Notes: generated from the letters alone by a model not told the origin. 64,000 bases of DNA from Epiperipatus broadwayi (GCA_028023455.1 JAQFVV010000029.1:10646644-10710643), one strand, 5' to 3'. Shown: positions 11,050-23,841, numbered from the stretch's first letter. Translations and numbers: made by a program.

Positions 11050-14000
11050 TCCTCCCTCACAATTACTTTGAAGCTAAAATAGCAGCAATCAATGTCTGAG
11101 CTTTGACCTCTGCTATAAACATCACCAGATCAACAGATGGGTACAGATTATGCAGCCACATATCCTTGGTCTCTTTGAAACAAAAATATACAGTGGATCA
11201 TAAATTAACCCGTAATCTTATCAGAGTAGGCAAGGCTTCTGTGTATGCTCCAGAGACATGTCATCATCAAGTGGTACTGACCTGGTTGTAATCCCAGCCT
11301 GTCTTTTTATATCTTTTAAAATAATCTATACTGATTCCAACCTTTTAATAGTCACATTTCGCATAATAATATAACTATTAACATAATGTATGTTTATATC
11401 TTACCTAGTCTCACTGTAATCACCAGAATAATATTAAGTATTAATTTTCTCCTTTCATTATCATACCTATCATTCTTATAAGTGATTTTAACATGAACTA
11501 CAATTCCTTTACCTCTAAATGGATACATTAAATTGCAGTGCCACTCATTAGGAGTGTCAAGGGCTTTCTCTCACCAAACTCACTTTAATCCTATAGCTAT
11601 CATGTCTCTCTCATAGACCTATACTTATACTTCCCCATGGTCCATCATCAAATCAATATTACATTCTGCCCTTTTCCTTTTTCAGACCATACATAAATGA
11701 TTTCACTTGATTTAGCTGCAATGCAGGCAGCCTCACTTAGCCTTCAAAGAACTATAAGAATACTTCTTCTAGCAAACATTCCCAAGTTTCTGTATTCAGA
11801 AACTTATATAATGCTCTGCAAACTCAAAGACATGCTACCTGATCCTGTCCAAAGATATACTGTTAACATCAATATATTATCCTTCAACATTAACCATATT
11901 ACATGAAATCCCCCCCTCCAGACTGTTAGCCTTGGCAGATGAACTGCACAAAAGAATTACAATGGCAGACCTATTTTTGACAAACACACATACATTAAAA
12001 ATTTAATGAGGCATATATCAATGTAAGCAACAACCTTAAAGAGTACATAGCTACCAAAAAAAGGAAAATTTGCCTCAACCATGGACACAGGCCTACATTT
12101 TATGGGATCTGGGCTATCCTTCTACAGAGGCCCCTTAGCTCTTGACACTGGAGACACAATTAGTGCTAGATTTAACATGATACAGCCTATTTACTTACAT
12201 TTTAAGCAAAAACTACAAACCCAGAGCACTTTTAAACCACCTTCAGATTTATTTGGCAAACCTGAAACAGACACTCCATCATCTACTACTGAGTTGACAA
12301 TCAAACTTGCTACAATTGCAAATACATGTCAGACGGCCCCATGGTATACCTGAATTTTTTTTTTTCACATCTTAGTTGTTTTACAGTTACATTCTTATGA
12401 GAATTTGCAAACTATATATTTCAAAAACTTTACAATATGCAAGTGCTATATCCAATTGCATCAGTAACATTCAATAAAAAAACAGCACCAGTGTCCACTT
12501 TATCCAATCTGCAGCCAATCTCTATGGGAACTTTGGATATAAAAATACTCAAAAAAGTTTTAACAAACAAAATAGGACCACATATACTGCCTATATTATC
12601 ATTTATGCAATATGCAAAGAAAGGATCATCTACAGCACAAGCAGCTCTTAGGTTTAAGACAATCATGGACTTAGTTTGAAAAAAAATGTGTGCCTATGGC
12701 CAGGCTGCTTAATTCAGTCCCTGTTAACATCTTAATTCACATTTTAAAAGACACATCAATACCTCACACTGCTATACGCAATAATTAATTTACTACTTAG
12801 TCATAAAATACACATAACATTTAATGGTAAGTGCTTGCTTTCATTTTTTCCAAGTCAATCCATTCCACAAGAATGATCCCTCAGCACTCTATTATTCATA
12901 ATATATATCAATTCTCTCTTAATGAAAATCCAGCAAAAAATTCCAGGCTTACAAATACCACATACCAGTATACATGATTCATGCAGAGCCTACATTTGGA
13001 TGACATCACTATTTTTCTCACCTTAAAAAAGCAGTTACCAATCATACAAGAAATTCTTAACAACTACGCTGTTACTTTCAAGCTCAAGTTCAACATGAAC
13101 AAAACAGCTGCCTGGTTTTTTTACGCAGACAAATCATGTACACAAATGTACCATGGAAGTCTGGCTGTTTTGTTGGTTTCTCTTTCCACTTGGGAACCAA
13201 TGGAATAAGATATAAGATGGAATAATTTAAAGAAGATGTTGAAAGGAATACTACCTCTCTCTCTAAATCCTATCTCTTAATATACTCAAAAGTTTCACTT
13301 TATAAGGAGATTGTCATTACAGAGGTAATTATTATTTTCCCATTATAAAATTTGCAAAATCTTTTACAAAGTAAAAGTTCATCACTATGTAAGAAGCTAC
13401 TATGGTAAAAAAAAAGATAGTTACCACCTACACAAAACATCTAGGCAGGATGGCTAACCAAAATGAACTAGGTCTTCATTTCATACATGTTTTTCACATT
13501 CAAAAGAGCATAAACCTCATAACAGCTATCACAGAAGGGTTTACAGTACTCAAATGTGCACTATTATGCCCACAGATAGACTTTCATATGTATGCATATC
13601 AATACTCATGGACTAATTTAACCACATCTATAACCAGATATCCCTTCAAAGCCAAAGCAAATATACATACTGTGCATATACAACCTATTGCTCCCAAATC
13701 AATTGACCTACCTCACATCCCCAACATTAGGAATAAGCAGTGCCCAATTAATGCATCAATACAAAAATTGGTTTGTAGAACTTCCAAGTTTTTTGACTTC
13801 TTGCTGAAAGTTCAGCTCCATGCCCTACACACATCATCATTTCCTTGGATGCTATAGGTCATATGCTAATATAAATCCACACTGCAGCCTGTGCCTCAGG
13901 TAGGATGAAACATAACACCATTTTCTATATCCTTGCCTAGCTCTTGCATGCACCTCTGATATGATGTTAAGCACATATGGACAAACCAGCATCTCCATAA

Positions 14001-14640
14001 ATAAAATCATAAGCATACAGAGCTGAAGTGTAATACTAGCTGACCATGTAGCAACCTTCAGTTTGTATGCATTCTGGTGCACTCACTGTACTTTTTTACT
14101 TGATAACAACATTTATCACCTTGTCTCACACTCTAATAAATTTGAACAGCTGAGAGGTAGAGATGGTAAAAACACCCACTCTGACATTTTTCCTGCCCTA
14201 TGATACCTAAAGCCACGGCCCAACCTATAACCTCCTAGCACACCAAGCAAAAAATTCCTCAAAGATAGGAATTCTGCTGCAACAAGACTTCTACACATAC
14301 AATTTGTACACACAAGAGAATCACCCAATGAATTTTGTCAGTGCCCCAACTGATAAAACTTTTATGGACATTTAACAAAATTGTTTGGTATTGCCAAAAC
14401 ATAATTGGTGCAGCTCAACTAGATATTTTTTATTGAGATTCTTACAAAAAAAATCTGTTAACTACTAATTCTATATGACTGGTCAAAGGTATGCCAACAT
14501 GGAATGACCATTTGATTACATTTGAAACTGATGACCTTGCAATATATGTAGATATGGACTCTGCATGACTGTATAAGTAACCAAATTATGTAATCATCCC
14601 AACCATATGAAAATATTTTTCTATGATGAACTATATATAA
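11050..14640 (+). pseudogene. L1/Tx1-like LINE ORF2: endonuclease, reverse transcriptase, C-terminal domain (copy A)
   Basis: Endonuclease pieces come first: KASVYAPETC at about 11238 (the 'NVYAPN' strand), ILISDFNMNY at 11472-11501 (the 'GGDFN' catalytic box, second Gly lost) and FSDHT near 11675 (the terminal SDH box). Reverse transcriptase follows: SNLQPISMGTLDIKILKKVL at about 12500 (the 'RPISLLN.DYKIL' region) and LHLDDITIFL at about 12990-13019, with both catalytic Asp codons at 12999-13004. A C-terminal thumb and palm-distal region lies at 13402-13860, including a FDFLLKVQL segment. The segments lie in different frames with stops between, so it is a dead full-length insertion. Clade (L1/Tx1 group) is judged from motif wording. 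Confidence 0.65.
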
Positions 14641-14668
14641 TCATTGGCATAATCCATCATCACCATCA

Positions 14669-14806
<138 letters not shown>

Positions 14807-14892
14807 TAATGACATCATCTCATGCATTGCATATAGAGATGATATAGCAGTATTTCTATCATCCCAAAAGCAAATTCCCAAACTTTATCTCA

Positions 14893-15123
14893 AAACATTT
14901 ATTACTTAAACTAATTAATACCTGTGTTACACTCTTTATGAAATGGGTATATATATGGGTGATACATTACAAATATAAATAATGAAAAATTACAATATTA
15001 GATGAGTTTTGGAACTAACATTATTGAGTTAAAACAGGGTTAGGTATTTAGTGGTTAAGTTCTTTGTTAACTTTATTGAAGAGTTGGATATAGCTTCCAT
15101 GTCTCTTGAAAAATGAATGTTGT
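14893..15123 (-). mobile_element. 3' end fragment of a second L1/Tx1-like subfamily
   Basis: Closely matches 53288-53457, the 3' end of the minus-strand LINE at 53.3 kb, for example 'ggttaggtatttagtggttaagttc' in both. It is a strongly 5'-truncated insertion, about 230 bp, sitting between copies A and B of the plus-strand LINE and in opposite orientation. Confidence 0.75.
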
Positions 15124-15330
15124 CAAATTCCCAAACTTCTGAAGATACTTACCAATTTTACAAAAGAATATAAATAGTAATAGTAGCGATTAACCAATGC
15201 ACATGCACTTTAAAGATAAATTATAAATGAATACTCAATTTTTCTAGACATGAGATATAATATTTTAGAAAGAATGGAATGAATCCATCCATTCTTTCAA
15301 CCCAAACATTTATGTATGGGCAAATCTTAA

Positions 15331-16790
15331 GTGTGTGGAAATAAGAGCGTGACGGTGTTACTAACATTTAATATGGAGAAATCGTGTGCATGGCAGATCT
15401 TCACCAGTAATAGCATTACTAAAGTTTTCAAAGGCAGATACCAAGTGCATTTCTTGGGTTCAACTTCTATTTATGCCATTCACAAAAAATTTAATAGAGA
15501 AAGTGGAAAAGATTGCCAATTCACTCTCCAAAACCTACTTCTCTCTATATATGAAAATGGCTTTGTTTAACATGCTAGTGATTACAAAAATTTCTTATTT
15601 TACTCCATCAATCATTTATGCCAAGGCATTTACAAATAAAATAGACTCCTTATGCAGGAAACTATTCTGGGAAAAAAAGATTATCTCAATATTGGTAAAA
15701 TGTTTAAAAAAACTCCATTCAATACACACCTTCAGGATACAAAAAACATTGAATATAATATCTACATGTGCACAAACATTTCCATATTTAGAAATTTCTG
15801 CCAAAATTACCCCCATGGATAGACCACCTCCTCTCCAGGGATATCTAAACACATTATTTTCACCATTACTACCAATCCACAATCTCAACTTCAAACCATC
15901 ACAAGCCAAATGAAAATATTGGGAAGTTCATTAACTTCTACATCCAAATCAAGATGATGTACAAACTCCACTTCATATTACTAATAAACAATTATGTCAC
16001 AAATTCAAACTGTGGTCACTTGAACCAAAATACTTTGACTTTCTTCTTAAGATAAATCTTGATTCACTACCTATGCAACATTTTTGAAATACCAAAGAAA
16101 CTACAAAGATATAGATGACATGTGTAATCTTTGCCATAGGGACTCGGAGACGCAAAACCACTTTTTTTTTCTCATGCCCAAGTCTAGAAAACATTTGTGC
16201 AATAATTAGCACTTCACTCAAGGATAAAAAGATCAATGTGAAAACCCTTTTTGTCTTATTTTAAAGGGGTATTTTTGCTGAAATAAGAATCAGCACATTT
16301 ATACTCTATGCCTTATGGTGTACAAGGTGTAATTTCATATATAATTATAACCCCAGAAGACACCCAAACATGTTCAGAAATAAACTTCAAACCATACATG
16401 AAAGAGACATGAAGATCACAAATCATACTAAGTACATTGACACTTGGAATATGCTAGAACTTATATAAAAGTACTAACAGAAAAACCATATCTAACATGG
16501 TCCCTTGTGCCAGTTTTGAAGTCAACTGACACAAATTGGATGCATTCCTGCTTTAGTTTAGTTGGAGTATATCTAATTGTATATAATCATATTATTGAGT
16601 GATCACCTTTGTTTTTGTTGAACTTTTTTTCTTAAATACCTCTTGTTTGCTAACACAATGCATTGAACAAATCATTGTACATATGTAGTTTTGTGAACCA
16701 ATTTATATGTAAGAACTATGTTATCAAATGTAACTTGTGTAACCTTTTTGAATATTAGTAAAGTTTATTCTTTGAAACATCATCATCATC
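15331..16790 (+). pseudogene. L1/Tx1-like LINE, 5'-truncated (copy B)
   Basis: Starts inside the reverse transcriptase with LTFNMEKSCAW, which matches LKFNMNKTAAW of copy A (near 13090). It runs through a thumb region (LIEKVEKIANSLS... then IDSLCRKLFW at about 15640) and a FDFLLKINLD segment near 16040. A CCHC-like C-terminal knuckle (CNLCHRDSETQNH, 16121-16160) has its last Cys lost by a frameshift. It ends at about 16780 with (ATC)n and AAT repeats. The 175-codon open segment at 15386-15913 is the longest intact piece. Dead by stops and frameshifts. Confidence 0.65.
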
Positions 16791-16825
16791 ATCATCACCG
16801 TAGTAGTAGTAGTAGCAATAATAGC

Positions 16826-16864
<39 letters not shown>

Positions 16865-16876
16865 CAATAATAATAA
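16779..16876 (+). repeat. Compound microsatellite (ATC)n (GTA)n (AAT)n
   Basis: Successive short arrays of ATC, GTA/GTAG-type and AAT units forming the tail of LINE copy B. Confidence 0.85.
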
Positions 16877-16879
16877 AGT

Positions 16880-17705
16880 TTAGCAGAAAGCAGTCTACTT
16901 GTTTACAACCATGTTAATAAGCTCTAGTTTTTTATGCTTCTGAAAATACTCAAAATGTAAGCCTGACAATGTGAAAACCTTACCTTGATATACTTTTTTC
17001 AATTTCCAATGAGTAGATAACTAATTAATAATTTTATATTACATTTTTCATTCAAAATTTCAATTAAAATCGAATTACCCAATGATAGTTTAGACAACAA
17101 TATGGTGACAAAATCATCACATGACCAGAAAAAGCCTGCTGCCAATATTACCAGTTCAAAGGCCAAAGTTCAGTCAAACATACATTTATTTTTAATTTTA
17201 TTGTAGCAAATTCTGATTTTTGTTTGGAAAAAAAGGAAATTCAATTTCCCCAGAATTTAACAAGCTTTGCTTTTTTATACTTAAAAAGTATTCAAAATTT
17301 TAGGTTAACGGAAGGAAAAAAACTATCATTGATAACTTACTTCTAATTTTGTATTACATTTTTCATTTAAAATCTACTTACTTTATGATAATTTTTTTAA
17401 AAAGCCAGTTAAGCATAAACTTATCTTTAGTATTGTTGTAGTATGTAGTAAACCTTGATTTTTTTTTTAGTAATAAAAATTCAATCTTAAATTCCCCAAC
17501 AATCAGTTCACTTGCTCACAGCCATGTTAACAAACTATTAAGTACTCAAATCCTTAGGATAACAAGGAAAAAAACTAATTAATGTTATATACCTTTTTCA
17601 ATTTCCAATCAATTCATAAGTTATTTCCAATTCTGTGTTATATTTTTCATTCAAATTTTCAATTTAAATCGAGTTACTAACAATAATTTCAAAAAACATA
17701 AGACA
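16880..17705. repeat. Diverged tandem repeat, about three units of about 320 bp
   Basis: Three successive blocks share landmarks: 'ttgtttacaaccatgttaa' or 'ttgctcacagccatgttaa', then 'tttttcaatttccaat', then 'ttacatttttcattcaaaat', then 'aaatcgaatta' or 'aaatcgagtta'. The middle unit lacks part of the start. No coding signal; it looks like an old satellite-like amplification. Confidence 0.6.
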
Positions 17706-18340
17706 TTTCCAATACCAATGCTGAGCCTAACCTCCTGTTTCCTATGTCTGGACCTCTATCAATGAATCTCATACTTAACCATATCAAAAGCATCACTCAG
17801 GCTCATCTCTAATGCAACCAGACCTAGAATCTGACCATCCTACCACAAATTCCAACTCATCAATTGCAAACAATTCTGACATAAGTGTACCATCACTCTT
17901 CTCTGGAAATCTGTACCCTTTAACCATGAATCTAATACTTAAATCTTATAAAGGTCTTACCTAGCCTCTATTTAACACAGCTAGATCAGAGTCCTAACAA
18001 CCTATCTAATTCAACAATTACAACCAATTCTAACACAGCTGTATCACCACCCTCTGGAATACTCGTCTATTCAAGGCACCAGAAAACAGGCATAGCCTAG
18101 TTAGCAAAACCTTCTCACCAATTAAGAAAGCAATCCCATCATGCCTTTTACACATAGCAACACACTCCCAACCCACATCCCCAATAAAGTCCAAAGAAAG
18201 TCTGCCACCCTAATAAAAACAAAATAACTGACATTGATTTAATATCAGTGTCTGCAGACCTTACAGACAATTACCACTCTCCCATGAAAATTGCTAGTCC
18301 CTCACCTATATTAGTCAGACAATCCAACCATATATAAAAC
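17706..18340. other. C-rich, G-poor block with internal duplication
   Basis: Plus-strand composition (A/C-rich) resembles the LINE regions at 9.5-16 kb. Two related halves of about 150-190 bp are visible (shared 'ccatgaatctaatacttaa'-type and 'caattctaacacagctgta'-type landmarks). No open frame with a recognisable domain. Possibly a remnant of LINE ORF1 or a satellite. Confidence 0.35.
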
Positions 18341-18344
18341 TAAG

Positions 18345-18860
18345 CCCAGTTTGCATGTGTAAATACAGCTATACAGAGCATGTAAAATTCATGTAATCTT
18401 GCGTAAATCAATAAATCAAACTTTAACATATATAAACCTACAACAACAGATTGCGCATGTAACCACAGCAATCCAAGCCATGTAAAAGTCTTGCAACTAA
18501 TTCATTGTTATTCATGGGTTAATCAATAAATCAACTTTTACATATGTTATCCTACAACTCCGAATTGCCCATGTCACCAAAGCAATCTAAGCTATTCATA
18601 ATCCTTGTAACTAATCCCCAGCATGTAAAAATTATTGTAATCTTGTGTAAATCAACTTTTACATATAAACACCTACAACTACAGATTACCCATATATACC
18701 ACAGCAACCCAAGTTATGTAAAATGCTTGTAACTAATTCACAGCATGGAAAAATTTATGTGCAAACCAATAAAGTAACTTTAATATATGTAAGCCTACAA
18801 CTGCAGATTGCTCGTGTAAACACAGCAGTCCAAGTTATATAAAATCCTTGTAACTTTCTA
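18345..18860. repeat. Tandem minisatellite, about five units of 100-123 bp
   Basis: Recurring landmark 'acagattgc.catgtaa.cacagca' begins near 18347, 18446, 18558, 18681 and 18801. Each is followed by 'catgtaaaa.tcttgtaact' and 'aatcaataaatcaacttttacatat'. The last unit runs into an AATAAA-like string and an AAT/ATT hairpin (18890-18922). Confidence 0.75.
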
Positions 18861-18922
18861 AGATAAATAAAGCTTATTATTAAAACATAATAATAATACA
18901 CTATTATTATTATTATTATTGA

Positions 18923-20328
18923 ATGGTTAAGTGATAGATACATGGGGTTTGAATTCCAGAGCCTGTCATCAACTATCACACCAAACCATACTGTTCAGAG
19001 AAAAGTGATGCTGGAGCACAATGAACACTTTCTTAATCAAATAGATTGGATTTTTCTATTTTATAAATTAAATAACTCCAAATTAATAGATATATATTTA
19101 CTGAAGCATATATATTTATATAGTTATTTTATACAAAGAATGCTACACTTGGATTTTATGATAGTAAGAAATGATCAACATTCATTTCTAATGATTTAAT
19201 CATTTACGACAACCCAACCCAAAAAAAAAAAAAGTTTCCTATTGCAACTACTTTAAAAGTATGAAGATTGGCAAAAATTCAAAAAAAAAAAAAAAGGTAA
19301 AAGACAAGAATAATTAATATATTTACATTATATTTATGCAATGTTAGAATAAAAATTGATATTTTATTAATTAAAAAACTATATAAAAATATTATATTTA
19401 ATAAATACTATAACAGGAAATTCATAGCATTTGGATACAGTTATAGGGTTAACTTTGAATAATATTTGGAAATAAAAAAGAATTTATCTCCAGCTGACAT
19501 AATGTAATGTCATCTAATAAGGAAAATCATTCAATACTAATTTCATCACAAAACCATAAGTAATGTGAAAGGCAAGATATTCTAAAAGAATAAACCAATG
19601 ATATCCCAAAGTAGAAATATTCATAATATTTTTATATGTCAAATGAATACAAATAACATCCATTAATAGTGAAAAACCTGAAGATAAATAATTCTTCATA
19701 TAAAGGTGATTTGAATTCCTGGAAGTGAAAACAAAACGAAAAACATAAAATTTCAAAAGAACATATTTTAGCCAAACTTACTTAAAACTGCCAGCATGCT
19801 TGACACATTTAATGAATCAATTAAATATCAGAAGACAATACAGATCTTCCTTAGTTCTGATATAATAATTTCACAAAAAAGCCAGTCAAAATACCTATGC
19901 ATGGAATTAGTAGAGTTTTTGTATTTGTTTTTACACAGGAGCAGTAAACACATTTAATATGAATCAACATTCTTAAAAATAAAGCCCATTCGGAAATCAT
20001 CAAATGCATCAACATATCAGTCACTTCCCAATAAAAATGAATCTCTTGAAACAAATTTCAAACTAAAATGTATTATTCACATTTTGATTAAAAAAAGAAT
20101 TCAGAACTGATACCACTAATAAATATCCTTTATTTATTGCAGATAATAATATAGTAAAATCATTTTGTTAGCACTTATTTATACTAAATCTATATGGTTA
20201 TTCAAAAATATGTTTAGAATAGCCTGCATCGAAGTTATTACTGCATACCTTCTTAATATTCTCTTTACAATGAGATTTTGGAACGTAGGAATCTAAGATC
20301 TATTTAATTTTGTTTTGAAGGAAAAAGT
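18923..20328. other. AT-rich spacer, no gene seen
   Basis: Poly-A runs near 19217 and 19280. Short open frames only, none recognisable. Confidence 0.45.
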
Positions 20329-20338
20329 AGTATGACAT

Positions 20339-20698
20339 AAAACCACTAAACATCACATGATCACCATCTCTTATACTAGCACATAATTGTTATGACTATA
20401 TAAGCTATTGAGCTTAGATTAAAAATATTATTGTGTTTTCAATTTCATTCTCATAGTTTTGTAGTTAAATAGAGGTAAAAGGTGGCTGCTGGAGGGTTGC
20501 ATTAGATCCTAAGATCTAGGTGCAGTGCTCTCAGATCAAAGGCTCCTCACTGAAGAAGGCCACAAGCCAGAAACTAGTCTGGGGATATTGGATGAGTAGG
20601 CACTGGATAGGGATTTTATGCACAAAGCCTTCTGGCATCCATTGATTACTTTGGTTGGCACAGGGTGGCACTACTGTATGGAGAGTTTTGCCTTGTTT
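20339..20698 (+). mobile_element. Family A simple (non-dimer) retroelement, 360 bp, copy A2
   Basis: Flanked by a 10-bp exact target-site duplication (agtatgacat at 20329-20338 and 20699-20708). It runs uninterrupted from the leader (ccactaaacatcacatgatc) through a body (aaggtggctgctgg...ggttgcattagatcc) to the ribozyme-bearing 3' half and the terminus gagttttgccttgttt. It is the only copy here in simple head-to-tail form, so it gives the order of parts that the other copies invert or duplicate. It encodes no protein and is SINE- or retrozyme-like. The body has a weak B-box-like GGTTGCATTAGATCC, not enough to call a tRNA origin. Confidence 0.8.
20535..20593 (+). ncRNA. Type I hammerhead ribozyme motif in A2
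   Basis: Core CTGAAGA, stem II AGGC-CACAA-GCCA, GAAA, helix III CTAG, then TC. Stem I proximal TCCTCA pairs with TGGGGA. The distal ATCAAA/TTGGAT half is weakened by one change. All invariant core bases are present (position 7 is variable in the family). Predicted cut is after the C before TGGGG. Confidence 0.7.
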
Positions 20699-20709
20699 AG
20701 TATGACATT

Positions 20710-21399
20710 AATTATGCATTACTGAGATTTATTTTTCTTCAATTGATTACTAGATTTCTGCTGAATAAATGAATTTATTTTAATAGTAGCTTTTGTAGTA
20801 ATTACACAAGAAGAAAATCAAATAAGTATTGTATTAGTATGTGTCTTCTTATGGTGGATAATTGATACAGACTATGAAATAACAATAATGACAATATTGT
20901 TAAGCTAGGAAATAATATTGTATGAAGCAATAAAGAATGACATTATATATGTGAAATGAAACTTGAGCATAGCTGTGCTCTTTCCTGTTCCAGCACTGTT
21001 AAGCAATGTAGACGTGCTAATTGTATAAATTTTGGTGCTTCTGTTTTTTTAAAATCAAGAAGAAAAACAACAACTGAGTACCATTTTAAATACAAAACTA
21101 AAGTATATTATATATGAAGCAAAGGAAATTGAAAATAAACTAAATATATCAATAACTTAAATTGAATCCTATTCATTTTATATTAATAGTTTTGATTTTA
21201 AAATTAAACTAAAACAGGCAAATCTTTACACGTTTCTTATATAAACTCAATGGATAAATTTTCACACTTATTATAAGAAATAAGCAACTGGGATATTTTA
21301 GAAGTTCTATGTCAGGTCATATCACTTTCTACTCCTGCTCATCAATATTAAACATGTAATCATTTTGATAAATCATTTATTTAAAATAAAATCTCTCTC
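20710..21399. other. AT-rich spacer
   Basis: No supported feature. Confidence 0.4.
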
Positions 21400-21412
21400 A
21401 TGATCTCCAATA

Positions 21413-21569
21413 AACAGGCAAAAACTCTCCATATAGTAGTGCCACCTTGTGCTAACCAGAGTAATCAATGGATGCCAGAAGGCTTGTGCATAAAATCCCT
21501 ATTTAGTGCCTACTCATCCAATATCCCCAGACTAGTTTCTGGCATGAGATGGTGATCATGTGATGTTTA
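21413..21569 (-). mobile_element. Family A deleted copy A3
   Basis: Flanked by an exact 13-bp target-site duplication (atgatctccaata at 21400-21412 and 21570-21582). On the minus strand it has the leader end (taaacatcacatgatcaccatctcatg) joined directly to the 3' portion from the GAAAC box onward, ending gcaaaactc...cctgttt. The ribozyme's 5' half and the body are missing. Clean flanks show the deletion was already present, or arose, in the inserted molecule. Confidence 0.8.
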
Positions 21570-21829
21570 ATGATCTCCAATAGTTGAATATAATATGTGC
21601 AATAAAAACAAATTGAAAATTTTTAAATCTGATAAATCTATTGATACTGATACTTGTTGAAGATTAAATTCCTTTGTTTTCTCCAAACATGATAACCAAT
21701 GTTAATTCTTTAAAGGATCTAGAATCTATATACTTTTTGGAATCTACTACCTCTCGTGAAAAAAAAAAAATTTCATTATCTAATTTAACTAAAGAATAAA
21801 AAAAAAATACAATTTCAAAATGGCTCAAC

Positions 21830-22505
21830 TGAGGAGTGTAGTTTTGCATGAAATATGTATATTGGGATCGTACATCGTTTTTTCATGTGTGTGGGCATGT
21901 ATATCGATTGTTTGAAATGGAGATATGAGTAGATTAAAAAATCCTGAGTTCAAATTCCTCTACTTACATATATGAAACATTAAGTATAAGCAAGTTACAT
22001 ACTGCCTTAGGATTACATATTGTTTGGAAAATAGATTACCATCTTAATATAAGTTCTGTCCATCCCTCTTCTATTAATATATATGGATACATAATGGTCC
22101 GACAATATGAGGGGTTAGATTGATGTAATGTTTACATGAGCATGACTACAATATCAAATCCAATAAGAGTTTTGAGTGTTCTATCATGGTTTTTTAATGA
22201 AGTGGATGGTTGAATAGTTGGAAGAGTGAGAAGATTGAACCCTGACCATTAAAGTTTGAGAAATTGCTATCTTAATAAAAACCGAGCACTGGTCGTATAT
22301 ATGTGTGGTGTTTAAGATCGGGCTCAACTAATAAGAGCTGGTTCTGCACAAATATGTATATGTACCTTTTTTACATGTGTGTAATCTGTCAATTGCTTGA
22401 GATAAAGTGAAGATAAATAGACTGAAAATTCTGAATTCAAATCCCTCTACTTACATATATAAAACATTCAATATAAGCAAGTTACATACTGCTTTAGAAT
22501 TAAAT
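21830..22505 (+). repeat. Family C tRNA-related SINE-like repeat, two copies in tandem
   Basis: Two head-to-tail copies share a 3' end: 'gagttcaaattcctctacttacata' (B-box-like, near 21950 and 22430) followed by 'ataagcaagttacatactgc'. The second copy is longer and includes the body with 'ctatcttaat...gagcactgg' and 'gctggttctgcacaaatatg'. Better-preserved copies elsewhere (23.2, 43.1, 48.9 kb) define the family. Direct tandem arrangement contrasts with the inverted arrangement of the others. Confidence 0.6.
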
Positions 22506-23217
22506 ATTCAAAATAATATTTCAATGCCCTTAAATCACAAGTATTTTAGAAGATGAAAATAACTATTATGATAACCATAAAAGAAATACATGGAACATAA
22601 ATAGATTTGATTGCATTGAGCAAATTTAAATGGATAGTGAACTATATTCACCAACACAGGAACTTAATTCAATTATCTTTTAATGAATGCAGATTTTTAG
22701 ATCAAAAGTTTTGATCATTTGATAGGAAATATATAATAAAAATGATAAAACAAAAGTTCTGTTTGTTTGTTTTTTAACAAGAACCATGCTGATTCCTTCA
22801 AAATAAAACTTGGATCAAATACTAAAATCTTTTAATCTTTCTAATAAAAAGCACATAAAAGCTAGTCTCTTTATTTTGTTGCAATTTATTTGCATATTTT
22901 GTTGCAATTTATTTGCATAAGTATCTATCAAGCTAAACACATCACAGGTTTGTCCGATTTCTAGCCAATAATAAAGTATCTAATGCAGATATTTTAGATA
23001 CACATCTTAAGAATATCAAAGTAAATTATGACTCAAAAATTGTGCAACTAGGTGACTTTCTTTGATTTTTCAATTAACCAATTATCTGATGATAGAAATA
23101 ATTTGATGATGATGATGATAATAATAAAAAGAAGAAGATAGTAAAAATAAAAATAAGAGGAGTAAGAAAATGAGAAGAAAAAGAATTATGACAGAAAGAG
23201 TAATAGAAAGAAAGGAA
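22506..23217. other. AT-rich spacer with GAT/AAG microsatellite
   Basis: Short GATGATGAT and purine-rich (AAGAAG) tracts near 23105-23200. No gene. Confidence 0.45.
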
Positions 23218-23231
23218 TAATAAGAGGAATA

Positions 23232-23827
23232 TTTGCGGGATTCGAACTCAGACTTTCATACGACCCACTATTCTCAGTGCCATCTCATATTGCTGCCCCA
23301 CTTGATCACACACATGTTGAAAAGATAAATAACTGTACAATGTATTAATTTATATAAATAGTGTGTAAAAGGTCTGCCCATCCTTGCATATGTATGTATA
23401 AATGGATTATTCTCCTATACATGAGGGGTCAGAATGACTAATATGTCAACATGGGTAGGATGACAACCTTGGCACTAACAAGGGCTTTGAACGTTTCATC
23501 ATCAGATTTTCAATAAAATGGAAGGCTGAAGAGTTGTGAGTTGGAATAGTTTGAAGCCTGTCCATTAAACTATGAAGATTGGCTATCTTAATATAAAGCT
23601 GAGCATTGATTATATATATGTGTGAGGATAATAATCTAGACCAACTGATTATTGCTGGTTTAGCATGAAATACATATATTGGTGATTATTTATCTTTTCA
23701 ACATGTGTGTGATCACATGGGTCAGCAATATGAGACGGCACTGAGAGTAGTGGGTCGTATGAAAGTCTGAGTTCGAATCCCGCAAATATTACATATATAA
23801 ATGCAGGTTTAAGCTTGTACAATGTAT
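23232..23827 (+). mobile_element. Family C inverted-dimer retroelement, copy C3
   Basis: Flanked by a 14-bp target-site duplication (taataagaggaata at 23218-23231 and 23828-23841). The left about 90 bp (gcgggattcgaactcagac...) is the reverse complement of the right about 90 bp (...gtctgagttcgaatcccgc). The interior is the sense body and the 3' end is the right arm. The arms hold a B-box-like GAGTTCGAATCCCG and a tRNA-like segment before it. As in family A, an inverted copy of the 3' end sits on the 5' side. Confidence 0.8.
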
Positions 23828-23841
23828 TAATAAGAGGAATA

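Noticed and set aside
23495-23520. CTGATGATGAAACGTTC on the minus strand of family C, resembling a hammerhead without stem II
   Set aside because: No room for stem II, no stem I pairing, and other copies read CTGATGATGGAATG, so the core is not kept.
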